DNA from: Purpureocillium takamizusanense
Lineage: Eukaryota; Ascomycota; Sordariomycetes; Hypocreales; Ophiocordycipitaceae
Assembly (NCBI RefSeq): GCF_022605165.1
Contig: NC_063072.1
Location: 1-64,000, forward strand
Direction of reading: 5' to 3'
DNA: 64,000 bases
The notes under the pieces are model-generated. The model did no database searches. It saw nothing but the letters and a program-made list of their open reading frames with translations, and was not told where the DNA came from. Shown in pieces: positions 20,511-31,790 of this stretch (position 1 is its first letter; the number at the start of each line of letters is the position of its first letter). The position numbers and the translations under genes are program-made.

Positions 20511-22800
20511 ATGGCTCTCACAGAAGGATGGCATGCGAAAGATGTAAGTTGCTAACTCCAAGTCTGGTTCATCCGCTCCATTGTGGGGTTTGGATCGCCA
20601 ACTGTGCGACTTACCGAAGACACTAACACCGTCGCGCTCAGATAGCCTACACCAGCATTGTTGGGGCTTTCATGCTGATGGCACTCTTGGAATGGATTCT
20701 GTGGCTCGCCGCGTTTCTGTACTGCTTGATCAAGGTATTTAGGAAGGCAGATAACTGGTCCATGCGGATTCTTTCCGTCGCTGTCGGTACCGCCTTTACC
20801 CTTTTGCGGTACGTATCTATTAACTTCACTATGGCATAACTCGATCGCTGACTCCGAAAAGATTCATCTTCTTACCTATCATGGTGGTGACACTGCCCTT
20901 GCCGCCACAAATTACTCAATATTGGCCAGCTGCCATGGTGTCATTTCTACAGTGGTTTGCCTTTTGGAGTTTCTCCATCCTCCTGACCGTTCCATGGCTA
21001 TTCTGCGTCTATCAGCTGGTTACCAGCAACCTGGGTGGTAACAAACGCATTAAGGAGGTACTAGATGACACCACAGCTCCTAAAATCGTGGTTGTCATGC
21101 CTTGTTATCGCGAAGAGCCCGAGGTGCTCATTACAGCAATCAACTCTGTCGTCGATTGTGACTACCCGGCGGCCTGCATACATGTCTTCCTGTCATTTGA
21201 TGGGGACGAGGTGGATGACCTATACCTAAGCACCATCGAAAGTCTCGGCGTGCAGCTTACCCCAGGATTCTACCCGAGGAGTCTGGATATTCTTTATAAG
21301 GAAGCCCGTATTACGGTCTCAAGGTTTACCCACGGAGGCAAACGGCATTGCCAGAAGTCAACATTTAAGCTCATTGATAAGGTCTACTCCCGGTATTTAA
21401 TGAAAAGAGACGATCTTTTTATTCTTTTCATTGATTCCGACTGCATCCTGGATCAAGTATGCCTGCAGAATTTCATGTACGATATGGAACTCAGTCCTGG
21501 AAACTCTGGCGATATGCTCGCCATGACTGGTGTAATTACTTCGACGACCAAGAAGCATAGCATCATTACACTACTACAAGACATGGAATACGTTCACGGC
21601 CAGCTTTTTGAACGAACCGTCGAATCAGGGTGCGGATCTGTCACCTGCCTACCGGGAGCACTCACGATGCTTCGCTACTCAGCTTTCCGAAAGATGGCCA
21701 AATACTACTTCGCCGACAAGGCCGAAGAGTGCGACGACCTATTCGACTTTGCCAAATGCCACTTAGGTGAAGATAGGTGGCTTACGCATTTGTTCATGAT
21801 CGGCGCACGAAAGCGGTACCAAATTCAGATGTGTACTTCTGCTTTCTGTAAAACAGAAGCCGTGCAGACATATCGGTCTCTCGTCAAACAGCGACGCCGA
21901 TGGTTCTTAGGCTTTATAACGAATGAGGTCTGCATGCTAACGGACTGGCGACTATGGAAAAAATACCCCATCCTAATCGTGGTCCGCTTCATGCAGAACA
22001 CTATTCGAACGACAGCACTATTGTTCTTCATCATGGTTCTCGCCTTGTGTACCACGGTCGCCAAGATAGAAAATCTGCCCGTGGGCTTCATTGCCGTCTC
22101 TTTGGGGTTGAATTGGCTGCTTATGGTCTATTTCGGCGCCAAACTTCGGCGATTCAAGGTTTGGATGTACCCATTGATGTTCGTCTTGAACCCGTTCTTC
22201 AATTGGTATTATATGGTGTACGGCATATTTACCGCTGGGCAACGAACATGGGGCGGGCCTCGGGCCGATGCCGCCGCGGCTGACGCGAATACTACCGCGC
22301 AACAAGCAATCGAACGGGCAGAAGACCAGGGTGACGAGCTTAATGTCATACCGGAGACGTTCAGACCCACGAATACCTCCCAGAACCCAAGCACGCCCTA
22401 TAAAGGGCACGGAGGAGGACTTGGCCGTCAGAAGAGCGTCGTCAGACCGCCTGACAAGCTTGTCGGAAGATTTGCAGCCGGATTGACGTCTTCAGCAGGG
22501 CCGTCGGAGACGTTCAACGGGTCTGAAGCCGGCTCCGTTCTTTTAGAGGAACGTCCCCTCTCAGGGCTCTCATCCAGGCTGTCGGTAGCAACTGGTGATT
22601 GGCATGATTCTCGTGAGAGTTTGCAAACGGGCGCTTCGGCGGCATTGCCTCAGAATGCGCCAAATGCTATACAAAGGCACATGGGGTACGATCATCTAGT
22701 CGCAGGCATGCCGGAGCCGCGAACGCCGTCACCGTTGCATGAGATGTCTTCAGGTCCCGACAAACAGACACAAAGCGATTTGGCAGAAAAACAGGCTTAA
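20511..22800 (+). CDS. Chitin-synthase-like glycosyltransferase 2, short class (class VI-like)
   Basis: Three exons (20511-20543, 20642-20808, 20862-22800) with GTAAGT and GTACGT donors give 712 residues. Two N-terminal membrane stretches lead to the GT2 domain, PKIVVVMPCYREEPEVLITA. The nucleotide-sugar DxD is in LFIDSDCILD. Acceptor and catalytic motifs are EDRWLTHLF and QRRRWFLGF. Then come four or so C-terminal membrane helices and a Ser/Pro/Gly-rich cytosolic tail of about 170 residues. This matches Chitin_synth_2 proteins that lack the myosin motor, cytochrome-b5 and DEK domains of classes V/VII, closest in plan to class VI. The family polymerises GlcNAc from UDP-GlcNAc across the plasma membrane for the wall. 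A hyaluronan-synthase-like polymer is an alternative. The ATG at 20511 is the only one that keeps the MALTEGWHAKD exon in frame. Confidence 0.88.
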
Positions 22801-24459
22801 TAGTAGTTAATATCAATCCTAGCATTAGTTACATGGAGCATTTCTGAATGCAATACTCAAGCTCATGGCTAAGGCGGCTGCAAAGCCCGCTATGCCATAT
22901 AACGCGACAATATTGACGGCTTTGAGAAGCAGTCTGCTCAAACAACCACGAAGATGGAATCTTAAGAGGGCACTTTAGACTGACAATGCAAGCGTGCAGC
23001 TTAGCAGGCATCTAGTAAGAATGACTAGTGCGCGGCCGCAATACGTGATACGATGGTATAAATGCATCCTTCCCATCGCCGTCATCTATACTATATGGCT
23101 GGCCAAACATGACATTGACGTGTTATTCCATGGTTGGGATTGATTTGATCTAAATCGACGTAAACATGTCTCGCCCCAGCTTGAGGTTCATGCCTCTTCG
23201 ACCTATCGCCATTGTAAGGAGGTGAGACGTTCCATATGGCATATACTGACCGAGGTGAGGTTTTATGTTAAGGCTCTTTCGCTGTAGAGCTGAACAAAGT
23301 AAACATAGAGTCCCCGAGCACTGGAGTAAATATAATGCGCTCTCATAGGTATTATAAGTTAAGGTAAAGGCGATGGAATACGTCTCGGGGGCTCGACACG
23401 TTGAGTAAAATAGACACTAAGACGGTAGTTCCCAAGAAGTTATCATAGCCTACATATATTGGCAGAGCTGGGCAAAACAAAGATAGAGAACGGCAATCAT
23501 GAAGATGGTACATGCGTTAACCCGACTTAGAGCATGCGGCGCTAATAGGGTAAGCCCATGGAAACTTGCCACCCATCGACTCCTCGCCTTCTAAGTACTC
23601 AAAAACAATACCAGTTTAATAATCCAGAGATTTTGCCTCCCCTGGTATGACGGAGCTCCTCTTTATCCCCGCTCCCGTGCGTCCCGTTTTCTCAAATCCG
23701 CCACCACTTGCATCGTCAACGAACGAGCACATGACACATGGGCATCCCTATCAGGCTTTTTATCTCGGGTATTCGAGAGCTCCTGTGAGGTTGAAGTCCG
23801 AGACGCACCATTATAGGCTGACGAATGACATTTGGCTATGGTACGGTCTAGCCCGTAATAGATTCGTCGAGCAGATCAATGGTTGGGGAAGAATGTGACA
23901 GTCCTGCGAATTAGCCACTCATCCAGCAAAGCTTGTGTGCCTCTAATAGCTTATCTAGAGATGAAAATAACCGGGACCGCAGCCACGACCGTCTCATCTT
24001 GCAGCGCAGCGTTTCCGATTTGTCCGACCACCGCTAATTGGATATCTACACAGACACACATCCATGCACACAAACATACATTTCCCGTAATGATTCAGCT
24101 TGGAGATTGAAGAAAATTAGTAATTAAGTTACTTTTTGTGTTGACGAGCTTCATTAGGATGTGTATGTCCCGATGAATGGCTCGCAAACTCACACTTAGC
24201 CCAGAGTTGAAGCGGTAGGAGGTAAGAAGAGACAAGAAGCCGAGCGTAGAAATTCAACATTGTATTTATCAGGAAGTCAAAGGCCTTAATAGTACTACAT
24301 AATTAACATGCTTATAAAAAACAATGAGATTTATCCGGAGAGCGAAATCACAAATAGACGATAAAAACACGCATATATACGTACTCAAGGTATTGAGACC
24401 AGAACACTGATATTCAATATCTATATTCTTATGGAAAAGGATTCGTATAAGAAGCCTTT
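22801..24459. other. No supported gene
   Basis: 3' flank of the GT2 gene followed by ordinary sequence with only short open frames. A CA-rich stretch (ACACACATCC, ACACAAAC) lies near 24050-24080. Nothing else is recognised. Confidence 0.5.
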
Positions 24460-25556
24460 TTAATTGCCCCTTTGTGAGAACTGCAACTTCTCGTTTCCTA
24501 CTACTCCATTATTTATATTTCCAATTCCAGGGACCTGGCCGCTGCCACCAGGGAGCATGATATTCTGAAAGTTGTCGGCTACGAGCTGTATGCCACTGCC
24601 GAACCCCTGCCCATCGAATGCACAATGTCCGCCGTTTGGAGAGTTGTTGACTGTTTGGAGTGCATTTATTTGCTGGCTGTTTAACCCTGCATTCGTGCCG
24701 GCTTGTTCGAATGCCTTTATAGCCTGAGGAATGGACTTTTGTAGCGAGGCTAGTTCTTGAGTAGTTGATTGAAAGTGAATCCGAGTATTCGCCATAGCCG
24801 CAGCAGATTCGGGCGTGAAGTCCACTTGAGGCGCCAGACCGCCGCAGTTGAGTAAGACCCCTGTATTGGGAAACTTTCCCATGTGAGCCGGCATGAAGAA
24901 TCCAGATAGAGTGAGAGAGCCACCGCTGACGCCCGTGAAGAAGACATTGGACTGGTTGAAGGCGACCATCTTGGGCAGCTCCTGCGTAATGAGATCGGCA
25001 ACAGCTTGCGCGTGAGCAACGCCGTCCGGCCGCTGCTGGCCATTTCTATTTGCGCCGCCCCATTTTAGGTCTTTATCCGGAGCAAGCACTGCGACGCCCA
25101 TGAGGTTGGCATTGACGCCTTGGTTGGGAAACGCAAAGAACGACTGGCCACCATCGCCGTGAAGCAACACGTTCATGCCTATACTTCCCCCGGTGTTTGG
25201 AGCGGCATTTCCCCCTTCGACTTTCGCGGCTGAGGTAAACTGGTCGGCGGGAGCGCTGACTCTATATCGGATGTCAAGTCCACTAATCGGGATGGGTCAG
25301 TCATTACGCTGGTCCCCTATGAGATGGATAGACAACGGCGCTCCTACTTGATCTGAACAGTTTGGTCCAGCATGGTCGAGCCATCTTTTGCAGTGGAAAC
25401 ACCACCTGGCTTCTTCGCCGCTTTCTGTTGTGCGGTTTCTCGCGCACCACCGCCCTTTCCGCCTCGATTCTTCTGAGGGGCGGCTTCACTGAAGCATATG
25501 CACAGAAGTACGAACAAAGTGAATAGTAACTGGGAACTTCTTGCCGGCTTGAACAT
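24460..25556 (-). CDS. Secreted alpha/beta-hydrolase (PHB-depolymerase/feruloyl-esterase-like)
   Basis: Two exons (25348-25556 and 24460-25282) joined by a GTAGGA...GATTAG intron give 343 residues. The start at 25556 (MFKPARSS) is followed by a hydrophobic signal peptide ending about SEA, then a Lys/Gly/Ala-rich linker, then GLDIRYRVSAP and MNVLLHGDGGQSF. The nucleophile elbow is TGVSGGS (G-x-S-x-G) within NVFFTGVSGGSLTLSGFF. A late His in NGGHCAFDG fits the catalytic histidine. The protein is likely an extracellular esterase. Plant-wall esters or polyesters are typical substrates of this group, but the exact one is not readable. A first ATG 39 bp upstream also exists in frame but would spoil the signal peptide. 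There is no lesion. Confidence 0.82.
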
Positions 25557-26205
25557 TTTGCAAGCTTGGAAAGGTACGACGAGGTACAAAAACAAGGTTA
25601 GAGGACTGAAATCACGGGCCGGCCAGTGTGAAGTGAAGAAAATAGAGAGAGAGAAAGGTGGAATATCAAAATAATAGAGATATGGTCACATTTTGAGGCG
25701 AGATGGAAAACCGAGCGAGTTTCAAGTCGTGCCGGTCGTCAATATCGTGAAACCTATAGTGGTTTCGGTTCTGTTAGATCCGGTTTGACGCCGAGGATCA
25801 ACGCCTCACTCCGACTAGTGAAAGTGGGGCGCTTTAGACCATTAGACGTACCGAGCTTCTAGAAGTAGGATCCAGAGGAACCATGCCTCTAAGATGATCT
25901 CCTTTACTTGCTTCGGGTACTGTAGTTTACATTGAAAGGAATATCCATTGAGTTGCTTGATTATGCAACTGGCCTAGTGCGACTCCTATTACTTGATGCC
26001 TTCTAGACTGTCCATGTGTTTTAGTTGTGCGGATACGTCTGCCTACCCTTGAAGCCAATATTTTTGACAGTCCAGATTTATTGGCTGCAGGTTAAATGTG
26101 ACCTTATTTGCTCTGAAAAACGGTTCTACGACGAATCCGCGGCTTGCATCGTTGTCACTGCTTGAGCATGCTACTTTGGCGGCCTTACCCTTCCGATTGA
26201 GGGCC
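25557..26205. other. No supported gene
   Basis: Promoter side of the esterase gene, with purine-rich tracts near 25640-25700. No ORF of interest. Confidence 0.5.
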
Positions 26206-26442
26206 TCAACAGAGCGCAAACTCCCTGTCCCACATCATGGGGTATAAATATTTGACATTTCTGGTGTGAAATGCCGGGGCAATGTATTTGCGCAAGAACT
26301 TGTGGTGCTCTCCTTCTGCCGCTATGGGCCCGTTTCCAGGCAAGATTGCGCAATAAGTCGCCGGGTCTGCTTTTGCGTCTCGCAGCACAGGCGGGGTGGC
26401 ACAGCGTTGAGGTGGCGCCGGCGCGGACAGGGGGATCTCCAC
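26206..26442 (-). pseudogene. Cytochrome P450 relic, N-terminal-middle fragment
   Basis: The frame reads LPGNGPIAAEGEHHKFLRKY and then IAPAFHTRNVKYLYPMMWD, the C-helix region (W/H-x-x-x-R) shared by CYP4-like and fungal P450s. The match lasts only about 60 residues and then hits a stop; no heme-binding loop, K-helix or N-terminal anchor is found nearby. This is a second, unrelated P450 remnant in the window. Confidence 0.65.
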
Positions 26443-27375
26443 AGCAAAACCTTTCGACGGCGTTGTGACACGCCCCTATCATTAGCCTGGTTGCCACATG
26501 CTGAAGTCAGGGGTTAGAGGTGGCTATACCTCGGTGTAGGGCTGAGATTTATTCCTACTAAGATAAGGAGGGGGAGACTGCCCTAACTCTCTCATATATA
26601 ATATAAGCTCAATTACCCACATCCATACGAGGGACCACGAAGCAGTACCCTCCCTCCACACCTCCACAGCGACACGAGCCCTGTCTAGTCGACGAAACCT
26701 GGCCTCAGTGTCGTCGAGCTCAAGCTCAAGCTCCAGCTTCCCCCAGATATCGGTGCGGGGACTCCGCCCGCGGACCGTTCCCCAGATACGTCCGTACGTC
26801 TTTGTAAAGTCTAAGCATTTGGATACTAGCAGCACCTTCCCGCCATCATGCCGGCGAGGCCGTTTGCAGTGCCGTCCATCTATGTAGGAAGTATGAAGCC
26901 GATGTGGCCAAGATGGTTCAGAAGACGCAAGTGCGATGGATTCGAAGGGCAACGCATGAGGTTCTCCACGAGCAACTGAACGCATGTACGGCATTCGTTG
27001 CAGAGTGGCTGGCTGAGGTAGCTGGAAAGAGCAAGTCTGGCCTTTTATAAGTTCAAGTATGGCGTGCCTTGCATGAGGTTCAAACTAGGTTCAATTTATC
27101 GTCTTTGTGTAACGTGAACTGATCTTGGCTTGTTTGCGCACTGCATGTGCAGTGTGGTGTAACGTCGCTGCCCCGACATCGAGAACCAGCACACGTGCGG
27201 ATGCTGCAAGAGGCGTGGAGGAGCTCCGAGCCATGTGCGGTTGGATTGCGCGGTATGGTGCTTTCCGCTTTCTGGGCGCAATCGAGAATTCCCCGGGGGC
27301 GAATCATCAACTGATATAAAGGCTACTCCCAGCGCAGTCCATGACCGCCCCCCCCCTAGAGGGATGAATAGTGTT

Positions 27376-27438
27376 GAGATGTGTGTGGCTCCAACGGCAA
27401 AAGGGAGCCAACTCCACAGGAGCCACACATAACATCTC
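27376..27438. repeat. Short inverted repeat (hairpin)
   Basis: Left arm GAGATGTGTGTGGCTCC (27376-27392) pairs with right arm GGAGCCACACATAACATCTC (27419-27438), with one three-base bulge, around a 26-base loop that itself contains GGGAGCC. It could be a cruciform, an RNA hairpin or a tiny inverted-repeat element. Confidence 0.6.
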
Positions 27439-28315
27439 TTATAACTATGGCCTCAGACCAAGGCCTGAGGCTGCACACCGCTCCACAAATAGGTAACTGT
27501 CCAACGGTGGCGACCTTCTCGGCTGGCGCCCAGGCGGATCGGGTTTGGGGTTGTTACAAAGTCTTGTCGATGAGCATGCCAATCCACTAATAACGTAGCA
27601 GGTGAGGCTACATGCGCATCAGCAGAACTGGAGACTCTGGGTCTGCAACATCAGATGCACAGGGCATCTGGTAAATATATGACTCGACAGCTCTCCATGA
27701 ACGTTGGCATCAGAGCGCGTTATTGTCGACGTACTCAAATCTCAACAAGCTGGTCGGTTCCGGGACGCGTCAGGTGCGATTATGAACGCAAACATTGGCA
27801 GGGTCAGGGCAGGGAGCAGCGCACGCGCTTTGTCCGCCATGTACAGTATACGCCTTAGACGCCATATATAGACAAGCAATGTAGCTCACATAGACACACA
27901 AATACATACACACCCAGCCTCGGTCACGGGCGCGGCGCCCTTACCGCCCGGCCCGGCACGGCACGGCACAGCATGGAAAAACGAGTCCCCGATGTTATGA
28001 TATTGCGAGGAAATAGCGGGAAACGCGCTTTTGAGCGAATTGAGCCATGCTAGCGCGCGGGCGCGGGCGCTGCGTTATGACGATATAGTTTCGAGCGGGA
28101 TATAGGTGCCCGTAGCGCACGAGGTGCGGAGCAGGGACCAGACGAGATGGAAGCGGAGGGGAAAGTATAGGGAGGTGGGGATGAGGCGCATGAGTAAAAT
28201 TGAAGTTCAATTGAGATGTCGGCGATCGTTGCGGCGCGCCAGTCTCGTTCCATCTGCGCACTAAAAATGGCTGGCACGGCGTGAGGGCGGGGCGCGGGCC
28301 CAGAAAAATGTAGAA

Positions 28316-28356
28316 CATCTGTGCGGCCAGCACTTTCCATCTGTGCGGCTAGCACT
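28316..28356. repeat. Tandem direct repeat CATCTGTGCGGCYAGCACT x2
   Basis: 19-bp units at 28316-28334 and 28338-28356 differ at one base and are 22 bp apart, about 260 bp upstream of the GMC oxidoreductase start. They may be promoter elements or slippage. Confidence 0.5.
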
Positions 28357-28612
28357 ACTCATATATATATATACAAGGTTAATATACACTTCCATAGGGG
28401 ATTAATATAAAATTCTTGTAGGTAAGCGGCTCATGGCCCGAGCCACCGCATCACGGTCTATGTCCAAGGCCGACCGTGGGAATCCTTCAACCTCCACTGC
28501 GTGGACGAGGTTATAAAGCGAGCGTCACCCATCAGCCCGTGCCGATGTGTGGAATATTGACTTGCCAACTCTTGTTCACAGCCTCTTAGTACATGGCAGC
28601 ATCCGTTTCCCG

Positions 28613-30533
28613 ATGAAATTTTTATATTTATTTTGGGCCTTTGCACTGCCTTGCCTCGCTACTCCGTTCTCCCACGGGCGGCGTCGAGATGGCTCTCGAG
28701 ACTTCGATAGTCTAGCGGGCGTCTTTGGGCAAGATGCAACGTTCGATTACGTCATTGTCGGCGGCGGCACAGCTGGCCTAGTCATGGCAAACAGATTGAG
28801 CGCCAACAAGGATATCTCCGTGGCTGTCATTGAGGGCGGCAACCTGTACCAGATTGCGAACCCTCTTGTTGGTCAAATCCCATCGGGCGACACATTGTTC
28901 GTGGGATCTGATCCATCAGACAATAACCCCTTGGTAGATTGGAGCTTCGTCACCGAGCCGCAGGAGGGCTGTGACAATCGGCGTATCCATTATGCCCGCG
29001 GTAAATGCTTGGGCGGAAGGCAAGTGGCTCCGTAACTTGAACCAGTCCTCGCAAGTCTGACACTTATTTAGTTCTGCCCGGAATTTCATGGTTTATCAGC
29101 GAGGGACGAAGCAATCCTATCAGAAGTGGGCCGAACAGGTCGATGACGACAGCTACTCCTGGGACAAATGGCTGCCATACTTCGAGAAAAGTGTGGCCTT
29201 TACTCCACCCTCGAGTTCTCGCGCAGAGAATTCAACCGCCCATTATAATGCGTCCGCATTTTCACCCTCAGGTGGCCCTCTTCGGGTTACGTACCCAAAC
29301 TGGGCCCAGCCCATGGGAACCTGGCTCAAGCCTGCACTTGAGGAAATCGGCATCCCCTCGATCCAGGACTTTAACAGTGGATCTCTTCTCGGAGCACAAT
29401 GGGCATCTGCTACCATCGACCCAGCCTCTCAGAATCGGGAGTCGAGTCAGACATCCTTCTTGAAAGATGCCGAGGGTAGAAGCAACCTAAAGGTCTACAC
29501 GGGCACCCTAGCCAAGAAAATTGTCATCAACTCAGAGAAGAGGGCAACCGGCGTGTCCGTGAGCACCAATCTTGGTCTCACGACCTTCACAATCAACGCG
29601 CGCAAGGAAGTCATCCTGTCCGCTGGCGCTTTCCAAAGCCCGCAACTCCTGATGGTCTCCGGCATCGGGCCTCGCGCTGAGCTGGACAAGTTCAAGATCC
29701 CTGTTGTTGCCGATCGCCGCGGCGTCGGACAGAGCATGGAAGACCACATCTTCTTCGGCCCCACCTTTCGTGTTAAAGTCCAAACCCTCACTCGCCTCGC
29801 AAACGATCTCATTTATACCGGCACCCAGTTCCTCGGCCCCTATAGTATTAACAAGCAGGGGCCGCTCACCAATAATGTCTGTGACTTTCTCGGCTGGGAG
29901 AAAATCCCCCGTAAGCTCCTCACTGCTGCTGATGGGGCTATTCTCGACAACAAATTCCCAGCAGACTGGCCAGAACTTGAGTATATCAACGCTCCCGGTT
30001 ATGTCGGTGCCTTCAGCAATCTCTTCGCCACGCAGCCCAAGGACGGGTATCAGTATGCCACAGTCCTCGGCGCCCAAGTTGCCCCTCTGTCCCGAGGAAC
30101 CGTCACCCTCGCCTCGTCAGACACCAAGGATCTGCCCATCATCGACCCAAAGTGGCTCACGGACCCCACGGATGTCAGCGTTGCTATCGCCACCTATAAG
30201 CGCATCCGCGAGGCTTTTGCAACCAAAGCCATGAGAGGCGTGCTCACTGACACGGAAGAGTATTTTCCTGGGCCGGGCGTTAAGACGGACGAGCAGATAC
30301 TGGAGACGATCCGAAAGACGGCCATGACGGTGTGGCACGCCTCGTGCACCTGTCGCATGGGCAAGAAGGACGACCCCAACGCGGTCGTAGATCCCAGTGC
30401 GAAAGTCATTGGTGTCTCTGCGCTGAGGGTCGTAGACGCAAGTAGTTTCGCGCTGCTGCCGCCGGGGCATCCGCAGAGCACTATATATGCACTTGCAGAA
30501 AAGATCTCAGCTGAGATCCTTAGTGGTAAATAG
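28613..30533 (+). CDS. Secreted GMC-family FAD oxidoreductase
   Basis: Two exons (28613-29019, 29072-30533) give 622 residues, normal for secreted fungal GMC enzymes (glucose oxidase, aryl-alcohol oxidase, glucose dehydrogenase group). The ATG at 28613 starts a signal peptide (MKFLYLFWAF, cleavage after about CLA). The FAD-binding motif is DYVIVGGGTAGLVMANRLS. GKCLGGSSARNFMVYQRG is GMC signature 1 and is formed only if a non-canonical GC-AG intron (29020-29071, donor GCAAGT) is spliced. The second signature is SAGAFQSPQLLMVSGIG. The catalytic histidines are in WHASCTCRMG and PPGHPQ. The enzyme would oxidise an alcohol or sugar outside the cell, reducing O2 or a quinone. The substrate is not readable. 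It converges with the GNAT gene, 105 bp apart. Confidence 0.9.
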
Positions 30534-30638
30534 TTTTCCTTAGCATACATGGAAAACCCGTTCAAATGGCCAAATATTTCGTCAGACGTTTACACGGTTC
30601 AAATGCTTTTCTCGGTGGATTGTCCATCATGCCCAGAG

Positions 30639-31193
30639 TCAGCTGCATGGACGTTCAAAGACCAGTTCCAAACCGTCCTCGTCGTCCCACTGCTCCCCAA
30701 TCGGCTGGAAGCCAAACTCCTGGATCAGGCTCAATGACGGTATATTGTCCGGCCGGACTGATGCACGAACCGTCTTGACCCGGGAGTCGCCAGCTGCGGC
30801 GTCGAGGAGTATCTGCACGGCCGCCCGCGCGTGGCCTTGACGGCGATGCATTGAGTCGATGGAGTAGCCGATCTCGACCATGCCAACCTGGTCCGGCTGC
30901 CCATGAAACCCTGCGCGGCCGACGACAGCCCGATTGCGCGCGTCGATGACCAGTCGCGTGATCCAGACGCCGTCTCGAGCGTCCGCCTGAATTTGGTGGG
31001 CGCGCCTCTCCCACACGCCGCGACACTCGCTGGACACGAGGTATGGAGTCAGATTTATCAGCGAATCCATCTTCTGAGCCGCCGCAAGATCTCCGGCTCC
31101 GAGTGCGTTCAAGACTGGTAGCTCGACCTGGACTAACTCGCGCCCGACGGCGCAGGGCGAGGGCGACGTCCACGGCTCGCTTGTTATGGCCAT
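30639..31193 (-). CDS. GNAT-family N-acetyltransferase
   Basis: A 184-residue intronless ORF. I chose ATG 31193 (MAITSEPWTSP); a longer open frame upstream to 31523 lacks conserved sequence. The GNAT core is visible: WITRLVIDARNRAVVGRAGF, then GMVEIGYSIDSMHRRQGHAR, which contains the acetyl-CoA pyrophosphate-binding R/Q-x-x-G-x-G/A motif, then VRPDNIPSLSLIQEFGF. The layout is RimJ/RimL-like. It transfers an acetyl group from acetyl-CoA to an amine on a small molecule or protein. The acceptor is unknown. It sits between a GMC oxidase and an MFS transporter, so a metabolite-modifying role is plausible. Confidence 0.85.
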   Translation of the reverse strand: MAITSEPWTSPSPCAVGRELVQVELPVLNALGAGDLAAAQKMDSLINLTPYLVSSECRGVWERRAHQIQADARDGVWITRLVIDARNRAVVGRAGFHGQPDQVGMVEIGYSIDSMHRRQGHARAAVQILLDAAAGDSRVKTVRASVRPDNIPSLSLIQEFGFQPIGEQWDDEDGLELVFERPCS

Positions 31194-31790
31194 TATCGGT
31201 GCCCGAAGCGGAACGGAGAGGTATTTGGGTTCGGCAAGCGTCCGCTGATGGGCAAGGTGTTGAGTCGAAGCGTCTGGTCGCGTTGGGCCGGGGGTTGCTT
31301 CAGTTTTCTGGACATGGAAGCAGCAACAGTCGAGTGAAATGCTGCAGCGATGTTGGAGAAAAGGCGCAGCGGGTGCAGCAGATGGGCGCGATGAGTCACA
31401 GAAATGGGAAGATGCTTGGATTGACAGCCGCACATTTAGGTCTCTGGTGTTAAAAGCGTTTGGGTCTGCGAAGCCCGCTGCGGCTACGTTAATAAGAGCC
31501 CCTGTCGCGAAGCCCCGTAACATCGCCGCGATGTTCGCTGTGGCGCGCAGCTAATAAAGCCTGGAACCCACGATGCCCTCGATTGATGCCACAGCCGAAC
31601 AACTGGTGATGCCGTCAATTGCCCTCGCAGACGTTGATCAGTACCGCAACCCGGCAGCTCGATGAGCCACCCCGCCCTTCGACTGCCACCGGGCTGGAGA
31701 TATATTGCTGCCCTGCTCTACTTTGTGACCGGGGCCCGGTTCGGCGTCTCGAAGTGCTCATGGAATTGCGGCCACTAGTGGGTGACTCCG
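31194..31790. other. Intergenic, GNAT promoter region
   Basis: Sequence between two minus-strand genes. Open frames here are extensions or shadows. No separate gene is supported. Confidence 0.5.

Larger units (their letters stand above)
26443..28612. other. No supported gene; contains a hairpin and short direct repeats
   Basis: Open frames occur on both strands but none is recognisable. An inverted repeat at 27376-27438 and a 19-bp direct repeat at 28316-28356 are listed separately. GC-rich runs (CGGCACGG repeats) lie near 27930-27975 and a short TA run near 28360-28375. Confidence 0.45.

Noticed and set aside
30639..31523. 294-residue GNAT frame using the upstream start
   Set aside because: The first 110 residues show no conservation or signal; ATG 31193 fits family length.
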